A DNA stretch of 62,438 bases from Planctomycetota bacterium (GCA_016188675.1 JACPHJ010000159.1:1-62438), one strand, 5' to 3'. Positions 52,693 through 62,077 are shown, numbered from the stretch's first letter. Notes: generated from the sequence alone by a model not told the origin. Numbers and translations are program-made.

Positions 52693-54396
52693 ATGAAAGT
52701 TAGAGCAATTGACAAACAGATCCACGAAATATTTGCTTCCAATTATTACATCATTCCTAGATTTCAACATCCATACTCTTGGGACCACGATAATATAAGC
52801 GAGTTCTGGAACGATACAATAGTCGAAACAAACTTGGACGATGACTATTTTATTGGTTCAATAGTGGTGTATGAAAATAATGGCTACAAAGGCATTGTAG
52901 ATGGTCAACAAAGAATAACAACTATCATAATACTTCTTTGCGCACTAAGAGACGTATTTAAGGAACTGAAACTCAAAGACTATAGCGAAGGTGTTCAAAA
53001 TCTTATTGAACGCGCCAATATTGACAACAAGAAACAGTTTGTCTTAAGCACTGAAAGTTCGTTTCCATATTTCCAAGAGAAGATACTTAAGTTTGAAAAA
53101 TCTGATTATGAATCTGAAGTTGGGAGCGAAGAACAAAATATTGCCAACGCATACAAAGTATTTAAAGATAAATTAGATCAAATCCTTGCATCAATAAGGG
53201 GTAATCCTTCAGACAGTGAAGATGCGAAGATGCTCAAAATTAGCACTTCACTATTAGATATCAGGAAAAAAATCCTAAATCTGAAAATTATCTTTGTTGA
53301 ACTCGATAATGAAGATGAAGCGTATTTGATATTTGAGACATTGAACACGAGAGGTAAAGAGTTAACGGTTACTGACTTATTAAGAAATTTTATTACCAAG
53401 AACTTGCATTCAGAGAACGTAGATTCCGATACAACAAAGTTAAAGTGGAAAAAAATACTTGCAAATCTTAACGAATCACCTGTTGAAATTGATACTGATA
53501 CTTTCTTTTTGCATCAATGGATTTCTAAGTATACTTATATTTCCAGGAAACTCTTATTTAAAGAAATTAAGAAAAACATTAAAGGGAATGAAGTTGAAAA
53601 TTATCTAAATCTGCTAGTTTCTGACTCGTTGAATTATCGATCAATATATGATATTAGCAAAAGAGAGTGGAAAAAAGAAGAAAATGAAATTGTTGATTCA
53701 TTAAAGGCGTATCAAATATTCAACGTTAAGCAGCATATGCCAGTAGTATTGTCAGCCTTCCGAAGTTATTTACGAGGTAACATTAAGCTCAAAACGTTTA
53801 AGAATATAATACTCTCAATGGAAAAGTTTCATTTTATATTTACTGCCATTACATCCTCTCCCTCTACCGGTGGCATGGCGCAAATGTATTCTCATTATGC
53901 GATTCGACTTGAAAAAGAAAATGATACTAATGAAATTGGCAAAATCATCAATGAATTTATTGTGAAACTGAAAACAAAATTGCCTTCAATAGATGAGGTT
54001 ATGATCAAGTTCAAAGAGCTCACTTATACTGAAAATAATACTAAAACTAAGAATTTGATTAAATACATATTAACCAAATACGATAGGCATCTTCGAAATA
54101 ATAGCATAATTGATTATAATAATATGTCGATTGAACATCTATATCCGCAAAACGCTCCAGTCAAATTTGAAGGCACTATCGTAGGTCAAATTGGTAATCT
54201 GTTTTTGGTAGACTACAAGTTCAATAATGAACAATTAAGAAATAAAAGCTATGAAGAGAAAAAGAAATTATTGCAGCGTGCGTCATATCCATTGGATGAA
54301 TTAATGCTGAATTCAAATGATATCAACGAAGATGTCGTGAAAGAAAGAACTGAATACATTGCTAAAACAGCATATGAACAAATATGGAAAATGTAA
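52693..54396 (+). CDS. DUF262/DUF1524 protein (GmrSD-type restriction-like)
   Basis: 567 aa. The N-terminal DUF262 domain (about 1-230) has YIIPRFQHPYSWDHDNISEFWND and the GIVDGQQRITT motif typical of the ParB-like NTPase fold. The C-terminal DUF1524 domain has the HNH-like MSIEHLYPQNAP near residue 480 and GNLFLVDYKFNNEQLRNKSYEEKK. Fused GmrS-GmrD proteins act as NTP-dependent nucleases against modified phage DNA. It is AT-rich, has no methylase partner and seems to be a standalone defence gene. Confidence 0.85.
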   Translation: MKVRAIDKQIHEIFASNYYIIPRFQHPYSWDHDNISEFWNDTIVETNLDDDYFIGSIVVYENNGYKGIVDGQQRITTIIILLCALRDVFKELKLKDYSEGVQNLIERANIDNKKQFVLSTESSFPYFQEKILKFEKSDYESEVGSEEQNIANAYKVFKDKLDQILASIRGNPSDSEDAKMLKISTSLLDIRKKILNLKIIFVELDNEDEAYLIFETLNTRGKELTVTDLLRNFITKNLHSENVDSDTTKLKWKKILANLNESPVEIDTDTFFLHQWISKYTYISRKLLFKEIKKNIKGNEVENYLNLLVSDSLNYRSIYDISKREWKKEENEIVDSLKAYQIFNVKQHMPVVLSAFRSYLRGNIKLKTFKNIILSMEKFHFIFTAITSSPSTGGMAQMYSHYAIRLEKENDTNEIGKIINEFIVKLKTKLPSIDEVMIKFKELTYTENNTKTKNLIKYILTKYDRHLRNNSIIDYNNMSIEHLYPQNAPVKFEGTIVGQIGNLFLVDYKFNNEQLRNKSYEEKKKLLQRASYPLDELMLNSNDINEDVVKERTEYIAKTAYEQIWKM

Positions 54397-54561
54397 AAGC
54401 TACGGCGCACTACTAAAATAGGGACAGCGACCATTTAAAAAGGAATTTACCCGCAACGGACAGATAACAACAGGCTAAAAGGTTAATACAAAATGCTATC
54501 GCACTTCTTTTGGCCTTGAACGTTATCAAACTCACATTTGACATAAAATCAAAAGAAAGAC

Positions 54562-55461
54562 CTAAACACGATTAATCAGTTCCTGAACATACCGCTTTAA
54601 ACCTTCCATCCCGGCGTAACGCACACCCAATGTCCTGGATTGGGTATTGTCTATAGTATTGATAGGTTGCTTGGGAGTGCCGCTGATATTGGATTTGGAG
54701 GCGCATATCTCTTTGGCCATACGTGCTATGCTCATATTGTCGACATACATATCTACCAGATTATAAATTCTTCCGGCAGTTTCTTTGTTACCAATTGCCA
54801 GGTCGATTGTCTGGACAACATTTTCCATAAAGACAATCTTTCCACCTTCAGAAACTTCCACGTTACAGCCATGTTTGATGTCTTTTATAATGTTATACCA
54901 TGCAGAATGCGCCAGATGCGGGTTTATACCGTAAATGCCTACGGGACGGAAGATGGTTATATCAAATGCCCTTGACAAATAGTATGCATGGCAAAACGCC
55001 TCTACTGATGCCTTGTAAGCGCCGTAATTCGAATCTGGCATCAGGGGATGGAGTTCATTCAGTTGGATATTGGGAAAGATGCGCCCATACACCGCACAGG
55101 AACTGATAAAGATGAATTGTTTGACACCCGCTTGTTTCGAGGCATCCAGCAGTTCTATACTGCCCAGGAGGTTTGCCTCTACAAACCGTTTGATGTCCCT
55201 GTTTGCCGCTTCATGAAATGTAGCCCCCAGCCGCTCGTATGCCATGTGTACAACGACATCGGCGCCCTGCACAAATTTCTTTAACGTTTCTTTATCCGTT
55301 AAGTCGCCTTTATGATAGGTGATTTTCTTCTGATACTCCTGGAGATGCAGGATATTGCTGGTGTCCCGTATCAGCGCCTGGATGTGAACGTCTCTCTCAA
55401 AGAGTTTTTTTGCTACGTAGTGACCGAGAAAGCCTGTTAGACCCGTTATGGCAATTTTCAT
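54562..55461 (-). CDS. NAD-dependent epimerase/dehydratase (extended SDR)
   Basis: 299 aa. TGLTGFLGHYVAKKLF is the Rossmann loop, VVHMAYERLG and FIFISSCAVYG follow, and SNYGAYKASVEAF supplies the YxxxK pair, with FRPVGIYG after it. The most likely role is nucleotide-sugar or related NAD-dependent chemistry; the substrate is unknown. It stands alone on the minus strand. Confidence 0.82.
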   Translation of the reverse strand: MKIAITGLTGFLGHYVAKKLFERDVHIQALIRDTSNILHLQEYQKKITYHKGDLTDKETLKKFVQGADVVVHMAYERLGATFHEAANRDIKRFVEANLLGSIELLDASKQAGVKQFIFISSCAVYGRIFPNIQLNELHPLMPDSNYGAYKASVEAFCHAYYLSRAFDITIFRPVGIYGINPHLAHSAWYNIIKDIKHGCNVEVSEGGKIVFMENVVQTIDLAIGNKETAGRIYNLVDMYVDNMSIARMAKEICASKSNISGTPKQPINTIDNTQSRTLGVRYAGMEGLKRYVQELINRV

Positions 55462-55635
55462 AATATTGATTTATAGCCAGCAACAAAAGAAGGTTGTTAT
55501 TTCGAAGGAGCAGAGCAACTGAGAAATCTTTGTTTCGTCCGAGGGGAGAAATCATAAGATTTCTTCATCTTTTATTAACAAGTTTATTAACCTTACGATA
55601 AAGCCAGTGGGTACGGTTTGCCATGTCCGAAGAGA

Positions 55636-56493
55636 TCATTGTTCGATTCCTCTCTTCGACACAAGAGACTGACACGCCCACCTGTTGTAAACAAAGTCAT
55701 AGAACCCGTCGACTGGTTTGGATTCGCAAATGGAGGCGATTTCTTGTCCAGCGCGTGTTAGGCGTACCTTCCCTAATTCAAGTTTATTTCCAGCATCCTT
55801 GGAAAATGTTAGTTCCGCCGGTTTACCGTAATAGAAGGCAGTGAATTTCTTCGGCAGCTCCAAGCGTTGAAAGTCTGTGATATTATTAAACTGGATAAAT
55901 CCAAGACTTTCGAGATGAGCAAGTGTATTGAAATTGATTCCGTTGCGCTTGTAAACCGCGTCCTGAACATCATACACGAGTGGGACGATGTTACCTATCA
56001 CCCAGCCGAAGCTGCAAAGGCGCATAAATAACTCTGCATCGTTCTTATCTAAGTCAGCCAACAAGTTGACGGTTCTTCTGGAGAACGCACCGGGTGAGTT
56101 AGCTTCACCAGCAAGGACTCGCGACCAGAGCTTCTGCATATCATCATCAGAAACTATTCGGCACTTGTCGAAGAAGTTCGTGATCCAATCGTCCTCTACT
56201 TTCTGTGGTGAGGAATCTTCCTTAAGGTTAGGGAGTGCTTTCTGGGTGATGTCTTCAATGTTTGACTGCCTTTTGGCCTCTTCCGCAAGGAATCGGTACA
56301 TCGCCCGTCGGTGAAGATCGGTGACCTGAATCTGAGATTCCGCACGAATCCTCTCCGCTTCGGCCTCAGCTTTGGCGACTCGGATAATCTGGTAGGGCTT
56401 AAAGATACCCCCAACAGCATCCGAAATCTTTTTAATCAGAACGGTTGCAGGCTTCGCAAGATCACCGAGTTTAACTGATGTGTTCTTAATCAT
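55636..56493 (-). CDS. DUF2806 domain protein
   Basis: 285 aa. A charged N-terminal helix (IRVAKAEAEAERIRAESQIQ) precedes ITQKALPNLKEDSSPQKVEDDWITNFFDKCRIVSDDDMQKLWSRVLAGEANSPGAFSRRTVNLLADLDKNDAELF, the DUF2806/TIGR03899-like core. These proteins are common in accessory regions and have been suspected of phage-defence roles, but the function is not known. It has no partner gene. The 308 bp between its start and the tRNA (56494-56801) show no gene. Confidence 0.75.
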   Translation of the reverse strand: MIKNTSVKLGDLAKPATVLIKKISDAVGGIFKPYQIIRVAKAEAEAERIRAESQIQVTDLHRRAMYRFLAEEAKRQSNIEDITQKALPNLKEDSSPQKVEDDWITNFFDKCRIVSDDDMQKLWSRVLAGEANSPGAFSRRTVNLLADLDKNDAELFMRLCSFGWVIGNIVPLVYDVQDAVYKRNGINFNTLAHLESLGFIQFNNITDFQRLELPKKFTAFYYGKPAELTFSKDAGNKLELGKVRLTRAGQEIASICESKPVDGFYDFVYNRWACQSLVSKRGIEQ

Positions 56494-56801
56494 AACAACG
56501 AAACCGAAATTTATTTTATCTTTATTCTACTATTGCCGGCATACTACCCTCTGACATATCCGATGTCAAGTGTAACACGGCGGAATTGTATAGTATTATC
56601 TATTAGCCATTCTCAGTTATGTTCTTAAATATATGCTAATAATTACAGTAAAAGAACTGTCATGAGAAATCAAGGAATAATTAGTTCATGAATTACGATT
56701 TTGTATCTGTTATGCCGTAGCATAGTATGCACCCTCTGGCATAATCCTTGAGTGCAGGCAGGGTTGCCGGAATTCTTTGGTATGATTTTTAATAGTATAA
56801 T

Positions 56802-56878
<77 letters not shown>

Positions 56879-56899
56879 ACAGAATCATGAGTATGGTTT

Positions 56900-57034
56900 G
56901 CCACAGAGGACACCGAGGTTGTAGAGAATTTTTTGATATCAATAAAATCTACGATTTTATATTTAATCAACAATCGTAAACCATAAATTTGTCTGTTTTC
57001 TTTGCGCCCTTTGCGTCTCTGCGGTGAATTAAAT
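56900..57034. repeat. Degenerate inverted-repeat element (CACAGAGGACACCGAGG..CTCTGCGGTGAATTAA)
   Basis: The right end (TTTGCGTCTCTGCGGTGAATT) matches the end of the element at 50631-50806. It starts just upstream of the tRNA gene. The tract 57035-57447 holds only this and the next repeat. Confidence 0.45.
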
Positions 57035-57140
57035 TCATATTATATATTCCATGTTTCAAATTGCAAAATAATTCTTTTGCCGGAATTTTTGCGGAAAACA
57101 TCCGAATATTTACAACTGTTTAGCTAGGTAAAGGATGATT

Positions 57141-57209
57141 GTCATTCTGAGCGGAGCGAAGAATCTTTCACGGTGGCAATGCGAGACCCTTCGTTCCACT
57201 CAGGGTGAC
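57141..57209. repeat. Inverted repeat GTCATTCTGAGCGGAGCGAAG..CTTCGTTCCACTCAGGGTGAC
   Basis: About 21-bp arms with a few mismatches. It is the kind of dispersed repeat seen in many bacterial genomes; a partial relative lies near 55497. No gene is affected. Confidence 0.6.
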
Positions 57210-57447
57210 AAAGACAAAGGCTTTTTTACTTGCCTTCCATATAATCGTACTTCGCATGGGTAAATAATTACCACTATTTCAAAATCGTCTTTTCAGGTTG
57301 ACTTCTCCAAATACCTCTGTTAATCTAATCCACACTTAGAAGCATAGATGGATACTCCTGAATAGAGAAGCCAGAATTAAGAAGTCGGATTTCGAGCTTT
57401 GTATTTCGAATTTTTTTCTCTGCGGCCTCTGTTTGTTAAAAGTTTTT

Positions 57448-58209
57448 ATGTTATACGTTTCCTTAACAATCGGTCTTATCATTATTATCTTCCTCAGTTA
57501 TGCTATTTCAGGACTGTGGATAAAGCATGCCAGCACCAAAATGGTACATGGGTTTCTGCTGCCCGGCGCTATCGTTCATGAACTCAGCCATGCCCTCCTG
57601 TGCCTCATAACGGGAACGACCATTAAAGAACTGAACTTATTTACATCCAATAGCACGGGAATTAAGTACGACAAGCCTAAGATCCCATTCCTCTTCGACT
57701 TCTTCATTGCCGCTGCACCTCTGTTTGGCTGCGCCTTTTTCATTTTTTTTATATCAAAGATACTTTCCAATCCTGTCAACATCAACAGCACGTTTCCCCA
57801 GGAAATTCATTTTACGCTTAAAGGGCTTTTCGACCTGATACGCCATCTGCTCGATGCGGTGTGGGTCACTTTTAACACCTTCCGGGATCAGTTCCGTATA
57901 ATGGATATTCGTCATATTTTCTTTTTACTGGCGCTCGTTATTTTTACGGTCTCGATGTCGCCTCACAAACAAGACATCAAGCACCTCGTTCTTGGATTCG
58001 GTATTATCTCAGCAATCCTCTTCTTTCTCGAAAAACTGGGCATACACCTCTTGCAATACCGGTGGTGGAATTTTTGCGTAAAGGAGTTGTGGGTAATTAC
58101 GACTCTTACCATCTCCGTACTTGCTACATTGCTTTTTATCACCTTAATTTTTATGGGCATTATTAAAGGATACAGGTTGACATTTGGACACAAAGGTTCT
58201 AATAAATAA
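57448..58209 (+). CDS. Multi-pass membrane protein with HExxH motif (putative M50-like metalloprotease)
   Basis: About 253 aa with five to six membrane segments. LPGAIVHELSHALLCLITGTTIKELNLF carries HELSH inside or next to the second membrane segment, as in site-2-protease-like enzymes. IAAAPLFGCAFFIFF and RHIFFLLALVIFTVSMSPHKQDIKH follow. A second zinc ligand motif is not obvious, so activity is uncertain. The ATG at 57448 is preferred over TTG at 57433; both have weak RBS. Its end overlaps or abuts the ogt gene. Confidence 0.65.
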   Translation: MLYVSLTIGLIIIIFLSYAISGLWIKHASTKMVHGFLLPGAIVHELSHALLCLITGTTIKELNLFTSNSTGIKYDKPKIPFLFDFFIAAAPLFGCAFFIFFISKILSNPVNINSTFPQEIHFTLKGLFDLIRHLLDAVWVTFNTFRDQFRIMDIRHIFFLLALVIFTVSMSPHKQDIKHLVLGFGIISAILFFLEKLGIHLLQYRWWNFCVKELWVITTLTISVLATLLFITLIFMGIIKGYRLTFGHKGSNK

Positions 58210-58216
58210 GCCAGAA

Positions 58217-58759
58217 ATGCTGTGTTTTAGCAGCTTTTTAACGCCTTTGGGTTACGTGTATATCGCAAAGAGCTCAAAGGGTGTTTGTCAGATATCATTC
58301 CCCTACCCCACAGAAAAAGCCATTGTACATCTGCTTCAGAAGGATGCATCCTCCCCCGCAAAGCATGTAACGGACGGCACAAATATTCAGAGAAACGACT
58401 CGCTCCTGAAATATGAAGTAAACCTTTTAAAGGCGTATTTTAAAGGCAAACAGGTGGATTTTGATTTCCCTCTGGATTTAAGTAGCGGTACGCCATTCCA
58501 GATAATGGTATGGGAGAAATTGCGGGAAATTCCGTATGGAGAATGCCGCCCTTATAAATGGGTTGCCGAAGGGATTGGGAATTCCCACGCAGCAAGGGCA
58601 GTGGGCATGGCCAATAATAAAAACCTCCTGCCGCCCGTCATCCCCTGTCATAGGGTCATTGGTTCCGACGGAACACTTACGGGCTATGCCTCCGGACTGC
58701 ACGTCAAAAAATATTTGCTGGAAATGGAACACAATAAAATAAAGTGGCGGGGGAAATGA
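58217..58759 (+). CDS. ogt: Methylated-DNA--protein-cysteine methyltransferase
   Basis: 180 aa from the ATG at 58217; a TTG at 58184 overlapping the upstream gene is possible. FLTPLGYVYIAKSSKGVCQISF is the N-terminal domain start. GTPFQIMVWEKLREIPYGECRPYKWVAEGIG holds the DNA-binding helices, and PPVIPCHRVIGSDGTLTGYASGL holds the PCHR active-site Cys. It repairs O6-alkylguanine by a suicide reaction. Confidence 0.93.
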   Translation: MLCFSSFLTPLGYVYIAKSSKGVCQISFPYPTEKAIVHLLQKDASSPAKHVTDGTNIQRNDSLLKYEVNLLKAYFKGKQVDFDFPLDLSSGTPFQIMVWEKLREIPYGECRPYKWVAEGIGNSHAARAVGMANNKNLLPPVIPCHRVIGSDGTLTGYASGLHVKKYLLEMEHNKIKWRGK

Positions 58760-58793
58760 GACGAGTGATGTGTCACACGTCACCCGTCACGCT

Positions 58794-59429
58794 TTATATT
58801 TTCTGTAATTCCAGCAAATCCGGCCTTACCCTTGTAATCAGGCTGAGGGTTGCAACGGTAATAAACCCTTCGCCAATGCCAATAACGGCGTGGATGCCCG
58901 CCATGGCAGACAAAACAATCTTTAAAGGCGCTGTGCCTGAAATACTGAGTTCTAAGGCACAGCATGTTGCTGATAACACAAGAGAACACCACGCTGCTGT
59001 GAAAGCGCCGATAAATAGCCCTTTTCTACCCTGAACAAATAATCGGACGATGGTGTTTATGTAGTATCCGAAAAATCCACCTGCTACGCCCATATTGAAG
59101 ATATTCGCCCCCAGGGCGGTAAGACCGCCGTCCTGGAATATCAGGCATTGGACGGTGAGTACGGTGGTCATTATAAGTACAGAAGCCCAGGGACCAAGCA
59201 GAATGGCGATGAGGGTTGCGCCCATGAAGTGACCGCTCGTCCCGCCGCCAACGGGGAAATTAAACATCTGTGCGGCAAAGACAAATGCCGCCATGACCCC
59301 CAGCAGAGGGATGTGTTTTTCCGATATGCTCTGGTTTGCCTTTCGAACGGCAATACCAATAAATACAGTGGAAATACCGCCCATTCCAATCCACGTCTTT
59401 GTGTCAAGAAACCCGTCAGGGATATGCAA
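58794..59429 (-). CDS. cbiM: Cobalt/nickel ECF transporter S-component CbiM
   Basis: 211 aa from a TTG start at 59429, preceded five bases upstream by AAAGGTGG. This gives MHIPDGFLD, the invariant CbiM/NikM N-terminus whose His2 binds the metal; an in-frame GTG at 59438 would add three residues and sits on top of the RBS. GGGTSGHFMGATLIAILLGPWAS, CLIFQDGGLTALGANIFNMG and GIHAVIGIGEGFIT are family motifs across about six TM segments. No cbiN is adjacent, and cbiQ and cbiO lie at 21-23 kb, with cbiQ broken. Confidence 0.92.
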   Translation of the reverse strand: MHIPDGFLDTKTWIGMGGISTVFIGIAVRKANQSISEKHIPLLGVMAAFVFAAQMFNFPVGGGTSGHFMGATLIAILLGPWASVLIMTTVLTVQCLIFQDGGLTALGANIFNMGVAGGFFGYYINTIVRLFVQGRKGLFIGAFTAAWCSLVLSATCCALELSISGTAPLKIVLSAMAGIHAVIGIGEGFITVATLSLITRVRPDLLELQKI

Positions 59430-59579
59430 TCGAACCACCTTTCTTCTGGAAAGAATTTTTACTATATATCATAATTGAGATACAGACACAATAAAAACTT
59501 GAGCTATTTCATTTGAAGATGTAATATCACAGTCTGCGTCCTGTTATGCACTGTAAAAAATATTGATATTCACGCTACA

Positions 59580-60104
59580 ATGGCAACCCAATCGCTTATC
59601 ATTATTCCTTTTGGTCAAATCCAGAGAGAAATTCTGGATTTCCTGCGAATTGAACTGGCTCAAATGTTTAGCCTTGATGTAAAAATAGCCAAAACAGAAC
59701 CCACACCACAATACGCATTTGATACCAAAAGAAGACAATATCATTCAACAAAAATCCTGGAAGGGCTGAAAAATATACCAATGATGGACACACGAATCCT
59801 TGGTATCATTGATCTCGACTTATATGTGCCGGAATTGAACTTCGTCTTTGGAGAGGCGGACGTCGCACATGGTGTCTGTATCATATCGCTGGCGAGACTC
59901 CGCCAGGAATTCTATGGCCTGCCGAAGAACGCAAACCTCTTTTTGGAACGTGCGCTAAAAGAGGCGGTCCATGAACTTGGTCATACGTTTGGAATTGGAC
60001 ACTGCAAAGACCCAAGGTGCATCATGCATTTTTCAAACTCTTTGCAAGATACCGACATAAAAGGACCCGACTTCTGTCCCAGGTGTAAATTAAAACTCAG
60101 GTAA
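59580..60104 (+). CDS. amzA: Archaemetzincin-family metalloprotease
   Basis: 174 aa. The zinc signature VHELGHTFGIGHCKDPRCIMHFSNSLQDTDIKGPDFCPRCKLKL shows HExxHxxxGxxH with the CxxxxCxM extension and a final CxxC that binds a second zinc, as in archaemetzincins. It has no signal peptide, so it is probably cytoplasmic. It is divergent from cbiM across a 150-bp spacer in which I saw no riboswitch. Bacterial members are uncommon; the substrate is unknown. Confidence 0.9.
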   Translation: MATQSLIIIPFGQIQREILDFLRIELAQMFSLDVKIAKTEPTPQYAFDTKRRQYHSTKILEGLKNIPMMDTRILGIIDLDLYVPELNFVFGEADVAHGVCIISLARLRQEFYGLPKNANLFLERALKEAVHELGHTFGIGHCKDPRCIMHFSNSLQDTDIKGPDFCPRCKLKLR

Positions 60105-60543
60105 AAATCGTAATAATCTGCGGAATTCCTCCCACTATGTCCCCCTCTGGAGGGGGATAAGGGGGAGGTCTGTGTAATCTGCAAAATCTGCGGTTTCCCT
60201 GTAGCAAGACAAAAATACTTCGATACCTTCAAGGTTGTAATCTCAAGTGTTTTTTATCAAAATAAATTTGACAAGGGTAAACTCTGAGGTATATCATTTG
60301 AGACAATTAGACGTCGTAAAAGACTGGATAAATTCAAGGACAATCCTACATGCAAGTGGTTGAGCATGTAGGCTTACCATAGTAGTATTCTCTGTTTCAG
60401 TGAAAACGTATTAAGGTATCTGAAACTGGTGGAGGGATATCCAAAAAGTTGTGCAGGTTAAGTAAGGCGAAAACCCAACATTAACCATTCATGGTACTCA
60501 AAAATGTTGGATTTCGTTCCTCAACCTACCGAGCTGAGAAGCA
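60105..60543. other. 439-bp region without a gene, between archaemetzincin and the cassette-like cluster
   Basis: It contains a GC-rich palindrome at 60128-60168 (CCTCCCAC..GGGGGAGG) and a hairpin near 60347-60376 (CCTACATGC..GCATGTAGG). A promoter-like pair is TTGACA at 60268 and TATATC at 60290. The last could drive the downstream small genes. No integrase gene or attI site was recognised. Confidence 0.4.
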
Positions 60544-60613
60544 GGCTAACAAGCAGGGCAAGCGGGTGTGCTCGTAACCTCGCGCCGCTTACCTTTTTCG
60601 TTTTTCGTTATGT
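60544..60613 (+). other. attC-like site A (integron recombination site candidate)
   Basis: GGCTAACAAGC at the left and CGTTATGT at the right are the R'' and R' cores. AAGCGG pairs with CCGCTT inside to make the hairpin. The length is about 70 bp. The RBS of the next gene (AGGAGA) begins four bases after the site, as in integron cassettes. Confidence 0.5.
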
Positions 60614-60627
60614 GCTAGGAGAAAGTT

Positions 60628-61104
60628 GTGGAAGATTACGCACGCCAACGGGCAGAGTGGAGAACATTGGTGGGTACTGTCATTCTCAGCTTCGGTGACA
60701 TTGAACTCATAACACTGAGGTGTTTGGCTCATCTTCCGACCTACAATATATATGAATCTGTTTCAACGCTTCCGTTTGGTCGGCGTGTGGACTTGATTAT
60801 TGAGATTCTCCAAGGTTGGGCTAATACGCACAACGCGGTCACTACGCTCATGGAGAAACTTAAACGAGCAAAAGCACTTTCGGAGTACCGGAACGTGCTT
60901 GCCCACAATCCGTTAGTGGCCGATATCTATATTCATCAGATAACCGACGACGTAATTGTGGAGCACAGCATTTCAGCGAGAAAAAAAGAGAAGTCAATAG
61001 ATATCACCTCCCTGAAGAAACTGGCTGGTGAAGTAGAAGGCTTGGCGTTGGAACTGTATATGACCCTAGAAAAGGTCATCAAGGAAATCGACCGTTCTGA
61101 GTGA
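60628..61104 (+). CDS. HEPN-like small protein with R-x4-H motif
   Basis: 158 aa from a GTG start at 60628 after AGGAGA. All-helical in appearance. EYRNVLAHNP holds an Arg-x4-His pattern like that of HEPN ribonucleases and toxins, followed by a charged C-terminal helix (SLKKLAGEVEGLALELYMTLEKVIKEI). I do not recognise the exact family. It is framed by attC-like sites and looks like a single-gene cassette. Confidence 0.6.
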   Translation: MEDYARQRAEWRTLVGTVILSFGDIELITLRCLAHLPTYNIYESVSTLPFGRRVDLIIEILQGWANTHNAVTTLMEKLKRAKALSEYRNVLAHNPLVADIYIHQITDDVIVEHSISARKKEKSIDITSLKKLAGEVEGLALELYMTLEKVIKEIDRSE

Positions 61105-61119
61105 AAATGATAGCGTAGC

Positions 61120-61186
61120 ACATAACAAACGGTTCCAGAGTGTCAGCTTACCTGCGGCTCTACACTCCTGAACCGAGACGTTATCC
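61120..61186 (+). other. attC-like site B
   Basis: ACATAACAAACGGTTC at the left and GAACCGAGACGTTATCC at the right, with GGTTCCAGAGTGT pairing to ACACTCCTGAACC. It starts 15 bases after the HEPN stop, in the orientation of a cassette attC. The length is 67 bp. Confidence 0.6.
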
Positions 61187-61264
61187 ATTTAGTATCTTCT
61201 TATTAGCCTTGACGTCCGTATGTGTGATACGGCAAGAAACCTTAATATAAAGGTGGTGGAGTGA

Positions 61265-61486
61265 ATGAAAATATATACTTACTATCAGGCACGAGAAAAA
61301 TTAGCTGACATTCTTGAGGAATCCAAAAAAGAAGAAATTGTTATTCGCCGCCGCAAGGGCGATATGTTTTCTATTGTGCCAAAAACACCCTCCCGTCGTT
61401 CTCCCTTTGATGTACCAAAGTTGGGCAAAAGGATTTCCCGAAAGGAAATATTAGAAGCAATACGCGAATCCAGAAAACGGGCATAA
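61265..61486 (+). CDS. Phd/YefM-like antitoxin, orphan
   Basis: 73 aa preceded by GGTGGAG. MKIYTYYQAREKLADILEESKKEEIVIRRRKGDMFSIVPK resembles the Phd/YefM N-terminal DNA-binding domain, and the basic C-terminus could bind a toxin. No toxin partner is adjacent. The TAA stop lies inside the left core of the next attC-like site, a common arrangement in integron cassettes. Confidence 0.65.
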   Translation: MKIYTYYQAREKLADILEESKKEEIVIRRRKGDMFSIVPKTPSRRSPFDVPKLGKRISRKEILEAIRESRKRA

Positions 61487-61539
61487 CAAATCACTCGTGC
61501 GGACAGGCTATCGCCTGCCGCACAGTTTAAGCGTTGGCT
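61481..61539 (+). other. attC-like site C (59 bp)
   Basis: GCATAACAAATCACTC and TTTAAGCGTTGGC are the outer cores, close to textbook cassette attC ends. GTGCGG..CAGGC pairs with GCCTG..CCGCAC as a strong central hairpin. It includes the stop codon of the preceding gene. Confidence 0.7.
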
Positions 61540-61606
61540 GCTGATCTGGATGGCGATAACAAATTAATTATTCCGCAAACACGTATAACGTGCTAAAATA
61601 ATAAGC

Positions 61607-62077
61607 ATGAAGAAAATAAAATGTTACTTTGATACGACGATTTTCAATTTTGTATTTGCAGATGGCGATCCTGAAAAGAAGGAAATTACTATGAAGTTTT
61701 TCAATGATATACCTTCAATTACAGAAGGCGTATACATTTCGGATGAAGTAATCAGAGAGATTAGCCGAGCACCCGAGCCGAGGAAATCACAATTAGAAGA
61801 TTTGATACGCAAAACTAATCCTTTGTTGTTAGGCATAGATTTGGAAACCGAAGAATTGGCTGAGCGTTATATCAAGGAAGGAATCATTCCTGAAAAGTAT
61901 AGAAGTGATGCACTGCATATCGCTGTATCCGTAATCAACGGAATAGATGTAATCGTCAGTTGGAATTTTGAGCATATTGTAAAACTCAAGACGAGAGTTA
62001 TGGTTGATGGAGTAAATAAATTGCTTGGATATCACGAGATAGAAATTTGTTCACCCGAGGAGGTGGTTGAACCATGA
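61607..62077 (+). CDS. PIN-domain toxin (VapC-like)
   Basis: 156 aa. The PIN acidic residues are in YFDTTIFNF, ISDEVIREI and RSDALHIAVSVINGIDVIVSWNFEHI, the last spacing being typical. It should be a metal-dependent ribonuclease. The ATG of the following small gene overlaps its end (62074), so the two are coupled. The gene order is toxin first, the reverse of most vapBC operons. Confidence 0.82.
   Translation: MKKIKCYFDTTIFNFVFADGDPEKKEITMKFFNDIPSITEGVYISDEVIREISRAPEPRKSQLEDLIRKTNPLLLGIDLETEELAERYIKEGIIPEKYRSDALHIAVSVINGIDVIVSWNFEHIVKLKTRVMVDGVNKLLGYHEIEICSPEEVVEP

Noticed and set aside
59430..59579. Cobalamin riboswitch upstream of cbiM
   Set aside because: The spacer is only 150 bp, shared with a divergent gene, and I saw no conserved B12-box (GCCACTG-like) or fitting fold; none was seen upstream of cbiB or cbiA either.
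60105..60543. Integron integrase or attI site
   Set aside because: No open frame of integrase size lies beside the cassette-like cluster, and attI cannot be recognised by eye without one.
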